Assembly (NCBI GenBank): GCA_963842955.1
Contig: CAWJIJ010000011.1
Coordinates: 372,001-436,000, forward strand
Origin: JARFQW01 sp963842955
GTDB taxonomy: Bacteria > Pseudomonadota > Gammaproteobacteria > Steroidobacterales > XN24
Reading direction: 5' to 3'
DNA: 64,000 nucleotides
The translations under genes and the position numbers were made by a program. Below, piece after piece: positions 33,647 through 41,575 of this stretch; position 1 is the first letter of the stretch, and the number at the start of each line of letters is the position of its first letter. Below the pieces are notes generated by a model. The model had not been told where the DNA came from and made no database searches. It saw nothing but the letters and a program-made list of their open reading frames with translations.

Positions 33647-34114
33647 CTATTCCCGGTGATACGGATGGCCGCTGAGCAGAGTCCAGGCGCGGTAGATCTG
33701 TTCGGCGAGGACGACCCGAACCATCCCGTGCGGAAGGGTCAGGGGCGACAGCGACCAGTCAAAGGTGGATGCCGCACGACAGGCCGGGCTCAACCCATCG
33801 GGTCCGCCGACCAGGAACGCCACCGGATCCCCCGCGAGCATCCAGTCCTGCAGCTGGCTCGACAGCTGGGGGGTCGACAGTTTTCGGCCTTTCACCTCGA
33901 GGCCGACGACCCGGTGCCCCTTGGCGGCGGCGAGCATTTTCTCTCCTTCCTGTGCCATGGCCCTGTCCGCCGGCGCGGCCTTGCCCCGGTGCCCCAGCGG
34001 AATCTGCCTGAGTTCAAGGGACAACTCGCGGGGGAGACGGCGGACATAGTACTCGTAGCCCTCTGCAACCCATCCCGGCATGCGGGTACCGGCGGCAATC
34101 AGCCGCAAGCGCAT
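33647..34114 (-). CDS. rlmH: 23S rRNA pseudouridine-1915 N3-methyltransferase
   Basis: 155 residues, the standard length, from the ATG at 34114. This SPOUT methyltransferase shows MRLRLIAAGTRMPGWVAEGYEYY at the start, the SAM knot AFLVGGPDGLS and the C-terminal LPHGMVRVVLAEQIYRAW. It methylates pseudouridine 1915 in helix 69 of the 70S ribosome. It begins 2 bp after the rsfS stop, as in most bacteria. Confidence 0.97.
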   Translation of the reverse strand: MRLRLIAAGTRMPGWVAEGYEYYVRRLPRELSLELRQIPLGHRGKAAPADRAMAQEGEKMLAAAKGHRVVGLEVKGRKLSTPQLSSQLQDWMLAGDPVAFLVGGPDGLSPACRAASTFDWSLSPLTLPHGMVRVVLAEQIYRAWTLLSGHPYHRE

Positions 34115-34116
34115 CG

Positions 34117-34470
34117 TCAGCCGTCGACGCGCGCAAGGCCGGGTTCCCGCTCTGGAGCCCAGAGTTTCTCGAGATTGTAGAAGTCCCGGACTTTCGGGAG
34201 CATGAGATGCACAATAACGTCCTGCAGATCGACGAGTACCCATTCACCCTCGTTCTGACCCTCCACCCCATAGGGCCGAAAGCCTGCTTCCCTGGCTTTC
34301 TCGATCACACTGTCGGCAAGCGCCCGGACATGCCGGTCGGATGTTCCGCTGGCGATGATCATGGTGTCGGCAATGGTCGTCATGTCCCTGACGTCCAGTG
34401 TGCTTATGTCCCGGGCCTTCGTGTCTTCCAGGGCATCGATGACAATCTGCTGAAGGTTATCTTGTGTCAT
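34117..34470 (-). CDS. rsfS: Ribosomal silencing factor RsfS
   Basis: 117 residues from the ATG at 34470. Family blocks: DALEDTKARDISTLDVR, MIIASGTSDRHVRALAD, VEGQNEGEWVLVDLQDVIVHLM and RDFYNLEKLW. It binds uL14 and blocks subunit joining when nutrients are scarce. It overlaps the end of nadD by 14 bp, so translation of the two is coupled. Confidence 0.96.
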   Translation of the reverse strand: MTQDNLQQIVIDALEDTKARDISTLDVRDMTTIADTMIIASGTSDRHVRALADSVIEKAREAGFRPYGVEGQNEGEWVLVDLQDVIVHLMLPKVRDFYNLEKLWAPEREPGLARVDG

Positions 34471-35137
34471 TAGCTCCTCTCGTGGGTTCGGCATAACAGC
34501 CGGAACGATTGATGATTTCCCGAACCGCGTCCGGCATCAGAAAACGGGGGTCGCCACCCGCGCGGATATGCCCGCGAATCGCGCTGGAGGAAATTTCCAG
34601 CTGGGTTACGGCGTGGATATAGATGCGTCCGGCGCGGGTCTCGTGGAGATCACCTACGCGCCCCGTGCCCCGGTCTACCAGCAGCTCTCCCAGGGGGCCC
34701 ATGTCCGGAGCCCGCCAGCCTGGGCGATGGGCGACGACCACGTGGGCAAGCTGCAAAATCTCCCTCCAGTGATACCACTTGGGCAGATCGAGGAACGCGT
34801 CCATGCCGACGATCAGGCAGATCGAGCGGTGGGCGTATTCGGCCCGCAGGTCCAGAAGCGTGTCAACGGAATAGGAAGGCCCTTCCCGGTGCAGTTCCCG
34901 GTCATCGACAATAAACCCGGGCTGGGCCTCGGTCGCCGCCCGGACCATTTCCAGGCGAAGCTGGGCGTCCGCAAGGGGTCTGCCGCGGTGCGGCGGTGTC
35001 CCCGCCGGAAGAAAGCGCATCTCCGGCAGCCGAAGGGCATGCGTAAGTTCGAAGGCGGTGCGCAAGTGCCCGTAGTGAATGGGATCGAACGTGCCACCGA
35101 AAATCCCCATTGGACTGAGACCGCCCAATCCGCTCAT
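34457..35137 (-). CDS. nadD: Nicotinate-mononucleotide adenylyltransferase
   Basis: 226 residues. GIFGGTFDPIHYGHLR is the nucleotidyltransferase HxGH motif, FLPAGTPPHR and the C-terminal ISSSAIRGHIRAGGDPRFLMP block (ISSSxIR) are diagnostic. It makes NaAD from NaMN and ATP, an essential step of NAD synthesis. The chosen start overlaps the holA stop (ATGA); a start at 35110 would also keep all motifs. Confidence 0.96.
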   Translation of the reverse strand: MSGLGGLSPMGIFGGTFDPIHYGHLRTAFELTHALRLPEMRFLPAGTPPHRGRPLADAQLRLEMVRAATEAQPGFIVDDRELHREGPSYSVDTLLDLRAEYAHRSICLIVGMDAFLDLPKWYHWREILQLAHVVVAHRPGWRAPDMGPLGELLVDRGTGRVGDLHETRAGRIYIHAVTQLEISSSAIRGHIRAGGDPRFLMPDAVREIINRSGCYAEPTRGANDTR

Positions 35138-36156
35138 GCCGCCCGCTTCCGGCCGACGTCGGCGGCAGACATGACCAGTCCGGTGATCGCGGTCCAGGCA
35201 TCGCCCTTCACGACCCCTTTGATTACCCGGTCAACTCCGGCAGCCTGGCGCAGAAGCCGATGGGAGCGGCCGCGGTCGATACGGGCAAGTGCGCGCTGCA
35301 TGACGGGCTTGCGGGCCTGCCATATCCTCAGGCCGGACATGGCCTCGCCAAACGACCGCCCGCTGGCCATCAGCGCGTGCGCCCTGGCAACGGCACGAAT
35401 CTCTCGCGCCAGGGCCCACAGAAGTATCGGAGGCTCTACCCCCTCACCGCGCAACCCCGCGAGAATCCTGAGGGCACGGCCACCGTCGCCGAGCATGACC
35501 GCATCGGCCAGCTGAAACACGTCGTAGCGAGCGCTGTCGGTGACGGCCGCCGCCACGTCGCCGGCATCGACCGCCCCACCACCGGTCAGAAGGGCGAGTT
35601 TCTCAATTTCCTGGTGGGCGGCCAGGAGGTTGCCCTCCACGCGATCCGCAATAAGCGCGGCCGCCTCGCGGGTGGGTTGCAGGCCCGCGCCCTTCATGCG
35701 GGCAGCGACCCAGCCGGGAAGATCCCGACGATCAGGAGGCCACACCCTGCAAACCAGTCCGGCTCCATCCACCTTTCTTGCCCAGGCGGATTTCAGCGTG
35801 GCCTGATCCATCTTCGGCGCCATGATCAGCAGCACGACATCCGGTGCGGGGCGGGCGGCATAATCCGCCAGCACGCGCCCACCGTCCTTGCCCGGTTTCC
35901 CGGTCGGGATTCTGAGTTCGACGAGACGGCGTGCGGCAAAAAGGGACGGGCTGTTGAGATTGCCTTCGAAGGCACGCCAGTCAAAGCTGCGGTCTGCAGT
36001 GAAAAGTTCCCGCTCCTCGTGCCCGGCGGCACGCGCGAGGCGGCGCAGAGTGTCTCCGGCCTCCTGGGTCAGCAGCGGCTCATCGCCGGAAATGAGAACC
36101 ACGGGAAACAGCTTGCGGGCAAGCTCGGCTTCCAATCGCTGGGCGGGAACCAGCAC
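35134..36156 (-). CDS. holA: DNA polymerase III delta subunit
   Basis: 340 residues starting with GTG. The N-terminal LFPVVLISGDEPLLTQEA, LNSPSLFAARRLVELRI and the helix EGNLLAAHQEIEKLALL are typical of the clamp-loader delta subunit, which opens the sliding clamp. Normally lptE lies directly upstream on the same strand. Here 4.9 kb of other genes separate them, so holA must have its own promoter; a weak -10-like TACACT is present on the minus strand around 36203-36198. The rest of the operon (nadD, rsfS, rlmH) is intact. Confidence 0.95.
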   Translation of the reverse strand: MLVPAQRLEAELARKLFPVVLISGDEPLLTQEAGDTLRRLARAAGHEERELFTADRSFDWRAFEGNLNSPSLFAARRLVELRIPTGKPGKDGGRVLADYAARPAPDVVLLIMAPKMDQATLKSAWARKVDGAGLVCRVWPPDRRDLPGWVAARMKGAGLQPTREAAALIADRVEGNLLAAHQEIEKLALLTGGGAVDAGDVAAAVTDSARYDVFQLADAVMLGDGGRALRILAGLRGEGVEPPILLWALAREIRAVARAHALMASGRSFGEAMSGLRIWQARKPVMQRALARIDRGRSHRLLRQAAGVDRVIKGVVKGDAWTAITGLVMSAADVGRKRAA

Positions 36157-36291
36157 CTAAACGGCGGACCTTGAAACCGGAATCAGCATTGGAAAGGAGT
36201 GTAGCACCTAAGGCTCTGCCGGGGTCATGCCTTGATGCCGGCGGACCGGCTTCCCCGACAATCCGCGAGTGATCCTGGCGAGCTGGCAACC

Positions 36292-36608
36292 ATGGCTGAG
36301 CCGGCCACGGCGCTGGGGCTGCCTGCGTCGTCGCCGTTGCGGTCCTGCTTGCTCCGGGCCTGCACCAGCTCGCCGATGGCGGTGGCGGACCACCAGGACT
36401 GCTGAGACGTGCAGCCAGCTGGCTCGCGACACCGCGCCCCCGCCTGCCTCGGTCCTGCTCCCCGCGCCATCCGCGATCCTTGTCGTCCTGGCGCGAGGTC
36501 CGGGACACCGACATCCCGTTCCTTCCTGCAGTCGACACCGCCGCGCTCGCGGCCCGCCTGCCCGGTCATCGCCTGAACCAAAAGACAGACGATGACTGGC
36601 CGTCGTAG
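36292..36608 (+). pseudogene. DUF2946-like metal-associated small protein, multiply frameshifted
   Basis: No single frame covers the region, but joining frames gives a coherent protein. A start MAEPATALGL at 36292 leads into a hydrophobic signal segment CVVAVAVLLAPGLHQLADG, then VADHQDC, then, after one extra base, ETCSQLARDTAPPPASVLL and further segments to a stop near 36606. The DHxDCxxC-type motif after a signal anchor, followed by a proline-rich stretch, is what DUF2946 proteins show; these often sit beside TonB receptors for copper or zinc. At least three frame changes are needed. It lies just upstream of the ZnuD-like receptor and is presumably part of the same metal-uptake unit. Confidence 0.45.
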
Positions 36609-36654
36609 CACCGGCTGCCGCGGCCGCAGATAGACAATCAGGGAGGAGACAATC

Positions 36655-38761
36655 ATGCAGAAGCGATCCATTTCGCTGGCGGCCGCCGTGGTCGCCAGCC
36701 TGGCAGCAAGCCCGGGAGCCCGGGCCCAGGAACCCGATACCGGCGACTTGCTCGAAGAAAGCGCCGAGCTCGACAAGATGGTGGTGACCGCCGATCCGCT
36801 GGGCTCCCGCGCCGAGGAACTGCCCGTTGCCCGTCGGTGTGCTGACCGGAGAGCGACTTTATCTGAGGAACAACGGCGGGCCGTGGGCGAGGTCCTGGAG
36901 GGAGAACTCGGCGTCACCGGCACGTTATTTCGGTCCGGTCGCCAGCCGGCCCATCATCCGCGGCCAGCAGGGCCCCCGGGTCACGGTCCTGGAGAACCGC
37001 ATCGGCACCCTTGACGTGTCGGACTTGAGCCCGGACCACGCCGTGACCGTGGACCCGCTGATCGCCGAACAGATCGAGGTGATCCGCGGGCCCGGCACGC
37101 TGATCTACGGCAGCGGCGCCGAGGGCGGGGTCGTCAATGTGGTGACCAACCGGATTCCGAAACGCTGCCGGACCGTCGGGTGACCGGTGCCGTCGAGGTG
37201 CGGGGCGATACGGCCGCCAGCGAGGAGGCCTTCGCCGCGAAGGCCGATGGCGCCTTCGGCAACGTGGCCTGGCACCTTGACTACGTCAGCCGGGAAACCG
37301 ATGACGTGGACATCGACGGCTATGCCACCCGAACCTCCATCCGCAGGGAGGAAGCCGAGGAAGGCGAGCCCATCGAGGAAGAAAAGGGCACCCTGGCCAA
37401 CAGCGATTCGCGACAGCGATGCCTATGCCGCCGGTCTGTCCTGGATCGGCGACACGTTCACTCTGGGCGCCAGTTATTCCAGGTACGAGAACAAGTACGG
37501 TCTGCCCGGCCCCGGTGAGCACGCCCACGGCGAAGAGGGTGAGGGCGAAGAGCGAAGAAGAGGGCGACGGTGGCGCCAAAATCGAGCTGGATCAGGACCG
37601 GTTCGACCTCTACGCGGAGTACACGGGATTCGGCGGGGCCATCCAGTGCGCTGCGTTTCGAGGCCGGCATTAACGATTACGAGCACACGGAGTTCGAGCC
37701 GAGCGGCGAGGCGGGCACGAAGTTCGAGAACGATGCCTGGGAAGGCCGCCTGGAACTGGTCCACACGCTGGGCGATTGGCAGGGCGTGGCGGGCGTGCAG
37801 GTGCTTCGACCGGGACTTCAAAGCCGTCGGCGAGGAGGCGTTCGTTCCGCAAACCGACACCAACAAGATCGGCCTGTTCCTGCTCGAGGAGCGGCGTTTT
37901 GACGACCTGCGCTTCAGCATCTCCGCCCGCTACGAGACGCTGGAGCACGATCCTTCCGGCGACCTGGCAAGAATACGACGAGGATGCGGGTTCCTTTGCG
38001 CCTGGGCTTTGTCTGGGACCGGCGGCCAGAAACTGATCCCGAGCCTGAATCTGGCGTACACCGAGCGCCACCCCAAGGCGGAGGAGCTTTACTCCGACGG
38101 GCCCGCATATCGCCACCGGCCTGTTCGAGGTCGGTGACGCCTCGCTGGGACAAGGAAAAGAACAAGAGCGTGGACTTCGGCGTGGCCTACCGGGGCGATC
38201 GGTTTCGCTGGGGCGTCTCGGTCTTTTACAAGGCTGCCGGCGACTACATCTTCCTGCGAGAGAACGGCGAGGAAGAGGACGGGCTGCCGGTGGCCGAGTA
38301 CGTGCAGGAGGACTCCATCTTCTACGGCTACGAGGCGGAGGTCGAGACGCATCTGGCCAAGACAGCCTACGGCGACCTGGACCTGCGCCTGTGGACGGAT
38401 ATCGTCCGCGGCGAGCTGGACGACAGCCGCCAGGGCAACGACGACCTGCCGCGTATTCCGCCGCAGCGCTTCGGCGCCAACCTGAGCTGGCTGGCGGAGC
38501 GCTGGTCGGCAGGCGTCGACTGGACCCGCTACATGGAGCAGGGCCGGGTCTCGGACTTCGAGCTGGAAACCGGCGCCTACACCATGCTGGACGCCAATTT
38601 GCTCTTTGGCTTCGACTCTGGGTCCCGGGCATCTGGATTTGTTCGTAAAGGGCACGAACCTGCTGGATGAGCGGGGCCGGCGCCACACCTCGTTCCTCAA
38701 GGACTATGCCCCCATTCCGGGCCAGTCAGTCCACGGCGGCGTGCGCTTCCATTTCCTGTAG
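36655..38761 (+). pseudogene. ZnuD-like TonB-dependent receptor, broken by many frameshifts
   Basis: Starts with a signal peptide (MQKRSISLAAAVVASLAASP, ARA cleavage) and DKMVVTADPLG as TonB-box region. The plug reads FGPVASRPIIRGQQGPRV, LENRIGTLDVSDLSPDHAV and EVIRGPGTLIYGSGAEGG. A His/Glu-rich loop (GEHAHGEEGEGEE) and later blocks GEEAFVPQTDTNKIGLFLLE, PKAEELYSDGP and the barrel end GGVRFHFL match the zinc receptor family ZnuD. The protein is recovered only by changing frame about 14 times, nearly always by skipping one extra base (near 36831, 36926, 37404, 37550, 37650, 37803, 37970, 38106, 38148, 38627 and others); one site near 37163 lacks a base. No large deletion is seen. Either a decayed gene or a badly sequenced stretch. 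Confidence 0.85.
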
Positions 38762-38765
38762 GGCA

Positions 38766-38809
38766 AGGGCCTGTTGACACCGTCTGGACTCGAAGCGCTA
38801 ACAGGCCCT
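38766..38809. terminator. Inverted repeat between convergent receptor and peptidase genes
   Basis: Perfect 10-bp arms AGGGCCTGTT (38766-38775) and AACAGGCCCT (38800-38809) with a 24-nt loop. The position just after the receptor stop and before the convergent peptidase stop suggests a bidirectional terminator. The T-runs are weak and the loop is long. Confidence 0.5.
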
Positions 38810-38813
38810 GCCG

Positions 38814-39615
38814 TCACCCGGACGGCATGGGCCCGGCCAGGAGGGCCGGGTCCAGCCGGACGGGCCCGAGGTTCATGCGCCAGTCCAGGTGCGGTCCGGT
38901 GGCCCGGCCGGTCGCGCCGACCTTAGCGATCGCATCGCCTGTTTCTACCTGCTGGCCCGGCTCCACGAGGATCTCGCTCAGGTGGATGAACGTGGAGCTC
39001 AGGCCTCGCCCGTGGTCGATGATCAGCGTGCCTCCGGAATAATAGAGGTCGGCTTCTACCAGGGTTACCACGCCGGGCGCCGGAGCCGTCACGACGGTGC
39101 CGGTGGGGCGCGCGACATCGACGCCATAGTGTGGCTGGCGGGGCTCTCCGTTGAGGATCCGCTGGCTGCCGTAGACGCCGCTGATACGGCCCGTGAGAGG
39201 CCAGCCAAACCCCTCCGCATAATCCTTCCTATCGGCAAGGGTCTCGCGGGCGGCGCGCACCCGAGGCCGCCTCGCGGCTGGTGCGCTCGAGAACTTCCGG
39301 GGGTGGTGTCACTCGCGACGCCGGCAAGCCATCGATACGCTGAACACGAAACTCGCGCTGACCAATCGACAGGGTGTGTTCCAGAGCGGGCTCTCCGGGA
39401 CGAAGGACTTCCAGAACGGCCACGGCGGGCGCATCACGGCCGAATCCGAGAAGAAATTCTCCGTCCGGCCAGACCCGGACCGGCGCGTCGTCGAGCCGGA
39501 TTTCCGATCCCGGCGTCGTCTGACCGAAAACCAGCCCCCCCTGGGTTGCCTGCCCCTCCAGGACCAGCCCAGGAGCGGACACCAGGACCGCGAGGCAGCC
39601 CAACATGACCATCAC
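38814..39615 (-). CDS. M23-family peptidase (LytM type), one frameshift
   Basis: Signal peptide at the start (MLGCLAVLVSAPGLVLEGQA), then an Ig-like N-terminal part (GQTTPGSEIRLDDAPVRVWPDG). The C-terminal M23 domain has PHYGVDVA, a conserved GTLIIDHGRGL (the usual NxV is DHG here) and the zinc-site GRATGPHLDWRM. The first frame stops at 39229; one extra base in the run CCC (39260-39262 on the plus strand) explains this, and without it the protein is about 266 residues. It cleaves or binds peptidoglycan in the periplasm. It overlaps the HIT gene stop by 4 bp, so the two form an operon. Zinc ligands appear complete, so activity depends on whether the frameshift is real. Confidence 0.82.
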
Positions 39616-39959
39616 GTGCGTTTCACCATGCCACCCAGGGGCCGCCCCCCCAGGAGATGCAGGTGGAGATGGAAAACCTCCTGGCCGCCGTGCTCGTTGC
39701 AGTTGATGATCAGCCGGTACCCGTCCTCGGCGATTCCTTCGTCTGCAGCAAGGCGTCGGGCGACGACAAACAGTCGGCCAATGAGAGCGGCGTCGGACTC
39801 GTCGATGTCATTGGCGGTGGGAATCGGCTTCACCGGCACGATGAGAATGTGCACAGGGGCGGCGGGATTGATGTCCCGAAACGCCACCACCTCGTCGTCG
39901 CGGTACACGATATCCGCCGGCAGATCGCCGGCGATGATCTTCTCAAACAGCGTAGCCAT
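39612..39959 (-). CDS. HIT-family purine nucleoside phosphoramidase (HinT-like)
   Basis: 115 residues. LFEKIIAGDLPADIVYRDD at the N-terminus, HILIVPVKPI in the middle and the histidine triad QEVFHLHLHLLGG near the end define the Hint branch. It hydrolyses nucleoside phosphoramidates and adenylated lysine. In Pseudomonas a HIT gene lies near coq7; here it is elsewhere, coupled to an M23 peptidase gene by a 4-bp overlap. Confidence 0.95.
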   Translation of the reverse strand: MATLFEKIIAGDLPADIVYRDDEVVAFRDINPAAPVHILIVPVKPIPTANDIDESDAALIGRLFVVARRLAADEGIAEDGYRLIINCNEHGGQEVFHLHLHLLGGRPLGGMVKRT

Positions 39960-40070
39960 GGCTCCTCCGCATACTGTCCCGAATGTTCAGGCCCGGCGGC
40001 AGCCGCACCCGTGTGTCTATCCCGTACTATCATGACTTCCGGAACCCTGTCCGTCGAACGGAGATCTCCG

Positions 40071-40520
40071 ATGGCACGACTGCTCGTCCTCGCCTTTGTG
40101 ACGCTGACCCTGACGGGCTGCGCCGGCCTGCAATCCCTCGATCCGCCAGACGTTTATCTCACGTCCCTGGAGCCACTCCAAAGCGAAGGCCTCGAACCCC
40201 GCTTCCGTGTTGGCCTGCGATTTCAGAATCCGAATAACCGTGACATCGAGGTCGAAGGAATCAACTTCGACCTCGATGTGAATGGACGGCGGTTGGCGAC
40301 CGGAGTCAGCGACGAGGAATTTCTACTGCCCAAGCTGGGCGAGGCCAGAACGACGGTCACGGTGACCACCTCACTCATGGATATTGCCCGTCAGATGTTA
40401 GCGCTCTCCAGCGCCCAGGGTGTGGACTACCGGCTCAAGGGCAAGGTGCATCTCGGAGGGATGATGATGTCGATCCCCTTCGAGCGGTCCGGAAGCCTGG
40501 ACCAGGACCGGTCCCTCTAG
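40071..40520 (+). CDS. LEA14-like (WHy domain) lipoprotein
   Basis: 149 residues. Lipobox LTGC at the end of a short hydrophobic signal (LLVLAFVTLTLTGCAG). The mature part has PPDVYLTSLEPL, then FRVGLRFQNPNNRDIEVEGI, the signature of the water-stress/hypersensitive-response (WHy) LEA14 fold, with DLDVNGRRLATGVS after it. This family of small periplasmic lipoproteins is widespread in gammaproteobacteria, and function is not established. It is divergent from the HIT gene and convergent with the HEXXH protein gene (4-bp gap). Confidence 0.88.
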   Translation: MARLLVLAFVTLTLTGCAGLQSLDPPDVYLTSLEPLQSEGLEPRFRVGLRFQNPNNRDIEVEGINFDLDVNGRRLATGVSDEEFLLPKLGEARTTVTVTTSLMDIARQMLALSSAQGVDYRLKGKVHLGGMMMSIPFERSGSLDQDRSL

Positions 40521-40523
40521 GGA

Positions 40524-41063
40524 CTAGCCGGCCCTGATGCCGAGGCCGGCCAGAGCCGTCCGGCCGCGGAGGGCCCAGGTCGGTTGCTCGTCCGTATTCA
40601 GAATACCGTGGGCGATAAGCCAGGACCGGGCGTCGCTGGCATCCGATTCGAACCAGCCACGGGTACTGCCCAGACGAAACGTGTAGCCCCACGCATCCAT
40701 GTCCGCCATGAGCCGCGCCGCGCCCACATTGGGAAGACATCGCGCCAGCACGATCTGGAGGTAGCAGACGCCATTTTCCTCGTCGAAATCGCCCCCCGCA
40801 TCGCCGAACAGTCCGGCCCGTCGGTCAGGGCTCATGCAAACGTAGTGGCAGGCTTCGTGCAGCGCGGAGTGCACCGGAGTGTCCCGGCGCGCGAACAGGC
40901 GATCAGCCACGAGCCCGGCCTCGGGCTCGCCCCAGTGAGATCCGGGAATTGGCGCGCCGTCGTCCAGCATCGCCAGCTGCATGCCGTAGCGGGAAACGAG
41001 GGCACGCAAGGGGCCATCCCGGAGCTCACCCACACGCAGCACCCCGGCAGCGGCGTCGCTCAT
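40524..41063 (-). CDS. Hypothetical protein with HEXXH zinc-protease-like motif
   Basis: 179 residues, no signal peptide. ALHEACHYVCM in the middle (about residues 67-77) fits the HEXXH zinc signature. It is followed by an acidic segment GDFDEENGVCYLQIVLA that could hold a third ligand. The rest is GYTFRLGSTRGWFESDASDA and a C-terminal helix. I do not recognise a named family, so catalysis is inferred from the motif alone. It overlaps the lptE stop by 4 bp (ATGA) and is therefore co-translated with leuS-lptE, at the point where holA would normally follow. Confidence 0.7.
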   Translation of the reverse strand: MSDAAAGVLRVGELRDGPLRALVSRYGMQLAMLDDGAPIPGSHWGEPEAGLVADRLFARRDTPVHSALHEACHYVCMSPDRRAGLFGDAGGDFDEENGVCYLQIVLARCLPNVGAARLMADMDAWGYTFRLGSTRGWFESDASDARSWLIAHGILNTDEQPTWALRGRTALAGLGIRAG

Positions 41064-41575
41064 TCGGCGAGATCGGCCAGCCGCCTCGTGATTACGCCGG
41101 CGATTTCCCGGGCCAGCGCTTCCCTGAGCATGTCTTCCTCCTGGGCCTTGCCGAGAATGTCCAGCTCGTCATAGGTGAATATCCTCGAGCGCGTCACCCG
41201 CTGATCGCCGATGGCCTCCTCGTCCGGCCCGAGTATCCGGTACCGTGCCGTGTAGAAGACCTCGAGCTCCGTCGGCCTGTTCTGGGCCGAGACTGACGCC
41301 ACCCGGCGGCCGGTATTCTCCCGGAGCAGTTCGACACGGGTCTGGGCCTCGCCGGAGTCGGTCAACGGCACCCGGGCAGCTTCCATGCTTCGGCGCAGCG
41401 CCCGCGCAAGGGGCGTGCTGGCATCCGGTATCTGGAGGTAAACCGAGGCAAGTTCGTCGTCATAGGTGGCGCTGCCCTGCAGGTGAAAGCCGCATCCGGA
41501 CAGCAACACCGCCCCAGCCCATGCCAGCCAGGCGCGGCACGGAACTCCGGCAGGCCGTGGCGCGTCGCGCCTCAT
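41060..41575 (-). CDS. lptE: LPS-assembly lipoprotein LptE
   Basis: 171 residues. Signal with lipobox LLSGC followed by GFHLQGSA, the standard LptE start (CGFHLRG). VYLQIPDASTPLARALRRSME and the C-terminal FTYDELDILGKAQEEDMLREALAREIAGVITRRL follow the family. It plugs the LptD barrel and binds LPS at the outer membrane. It overlaps leuS by 4 bp. The lptE-holA link found in most relatives is broken here. Confidence 0.93.
   Translation of the reverse strand: MRRDAPRPAGVPCRAWLAWAGAVLLSGCGFHLQGSATYDDELASVYLQIPDASTPLARALRRSMEAARVPLTDSGEAQTRVELLRENTGRRVASVSAQNRPTELEVFYTARYRILGPDEEAIGDQRVTRSRIFTYDELDILGKAQEEDMLREALAREIAGVITRRLADLAE

Noticed and set aside
36655..38761. Programmed +1 frameshifting to make the TonB receptor
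   Set aside because: About 14 events in one gene without a shared slippery codon or stimulatory structure is not credible; error or decay is simpler.
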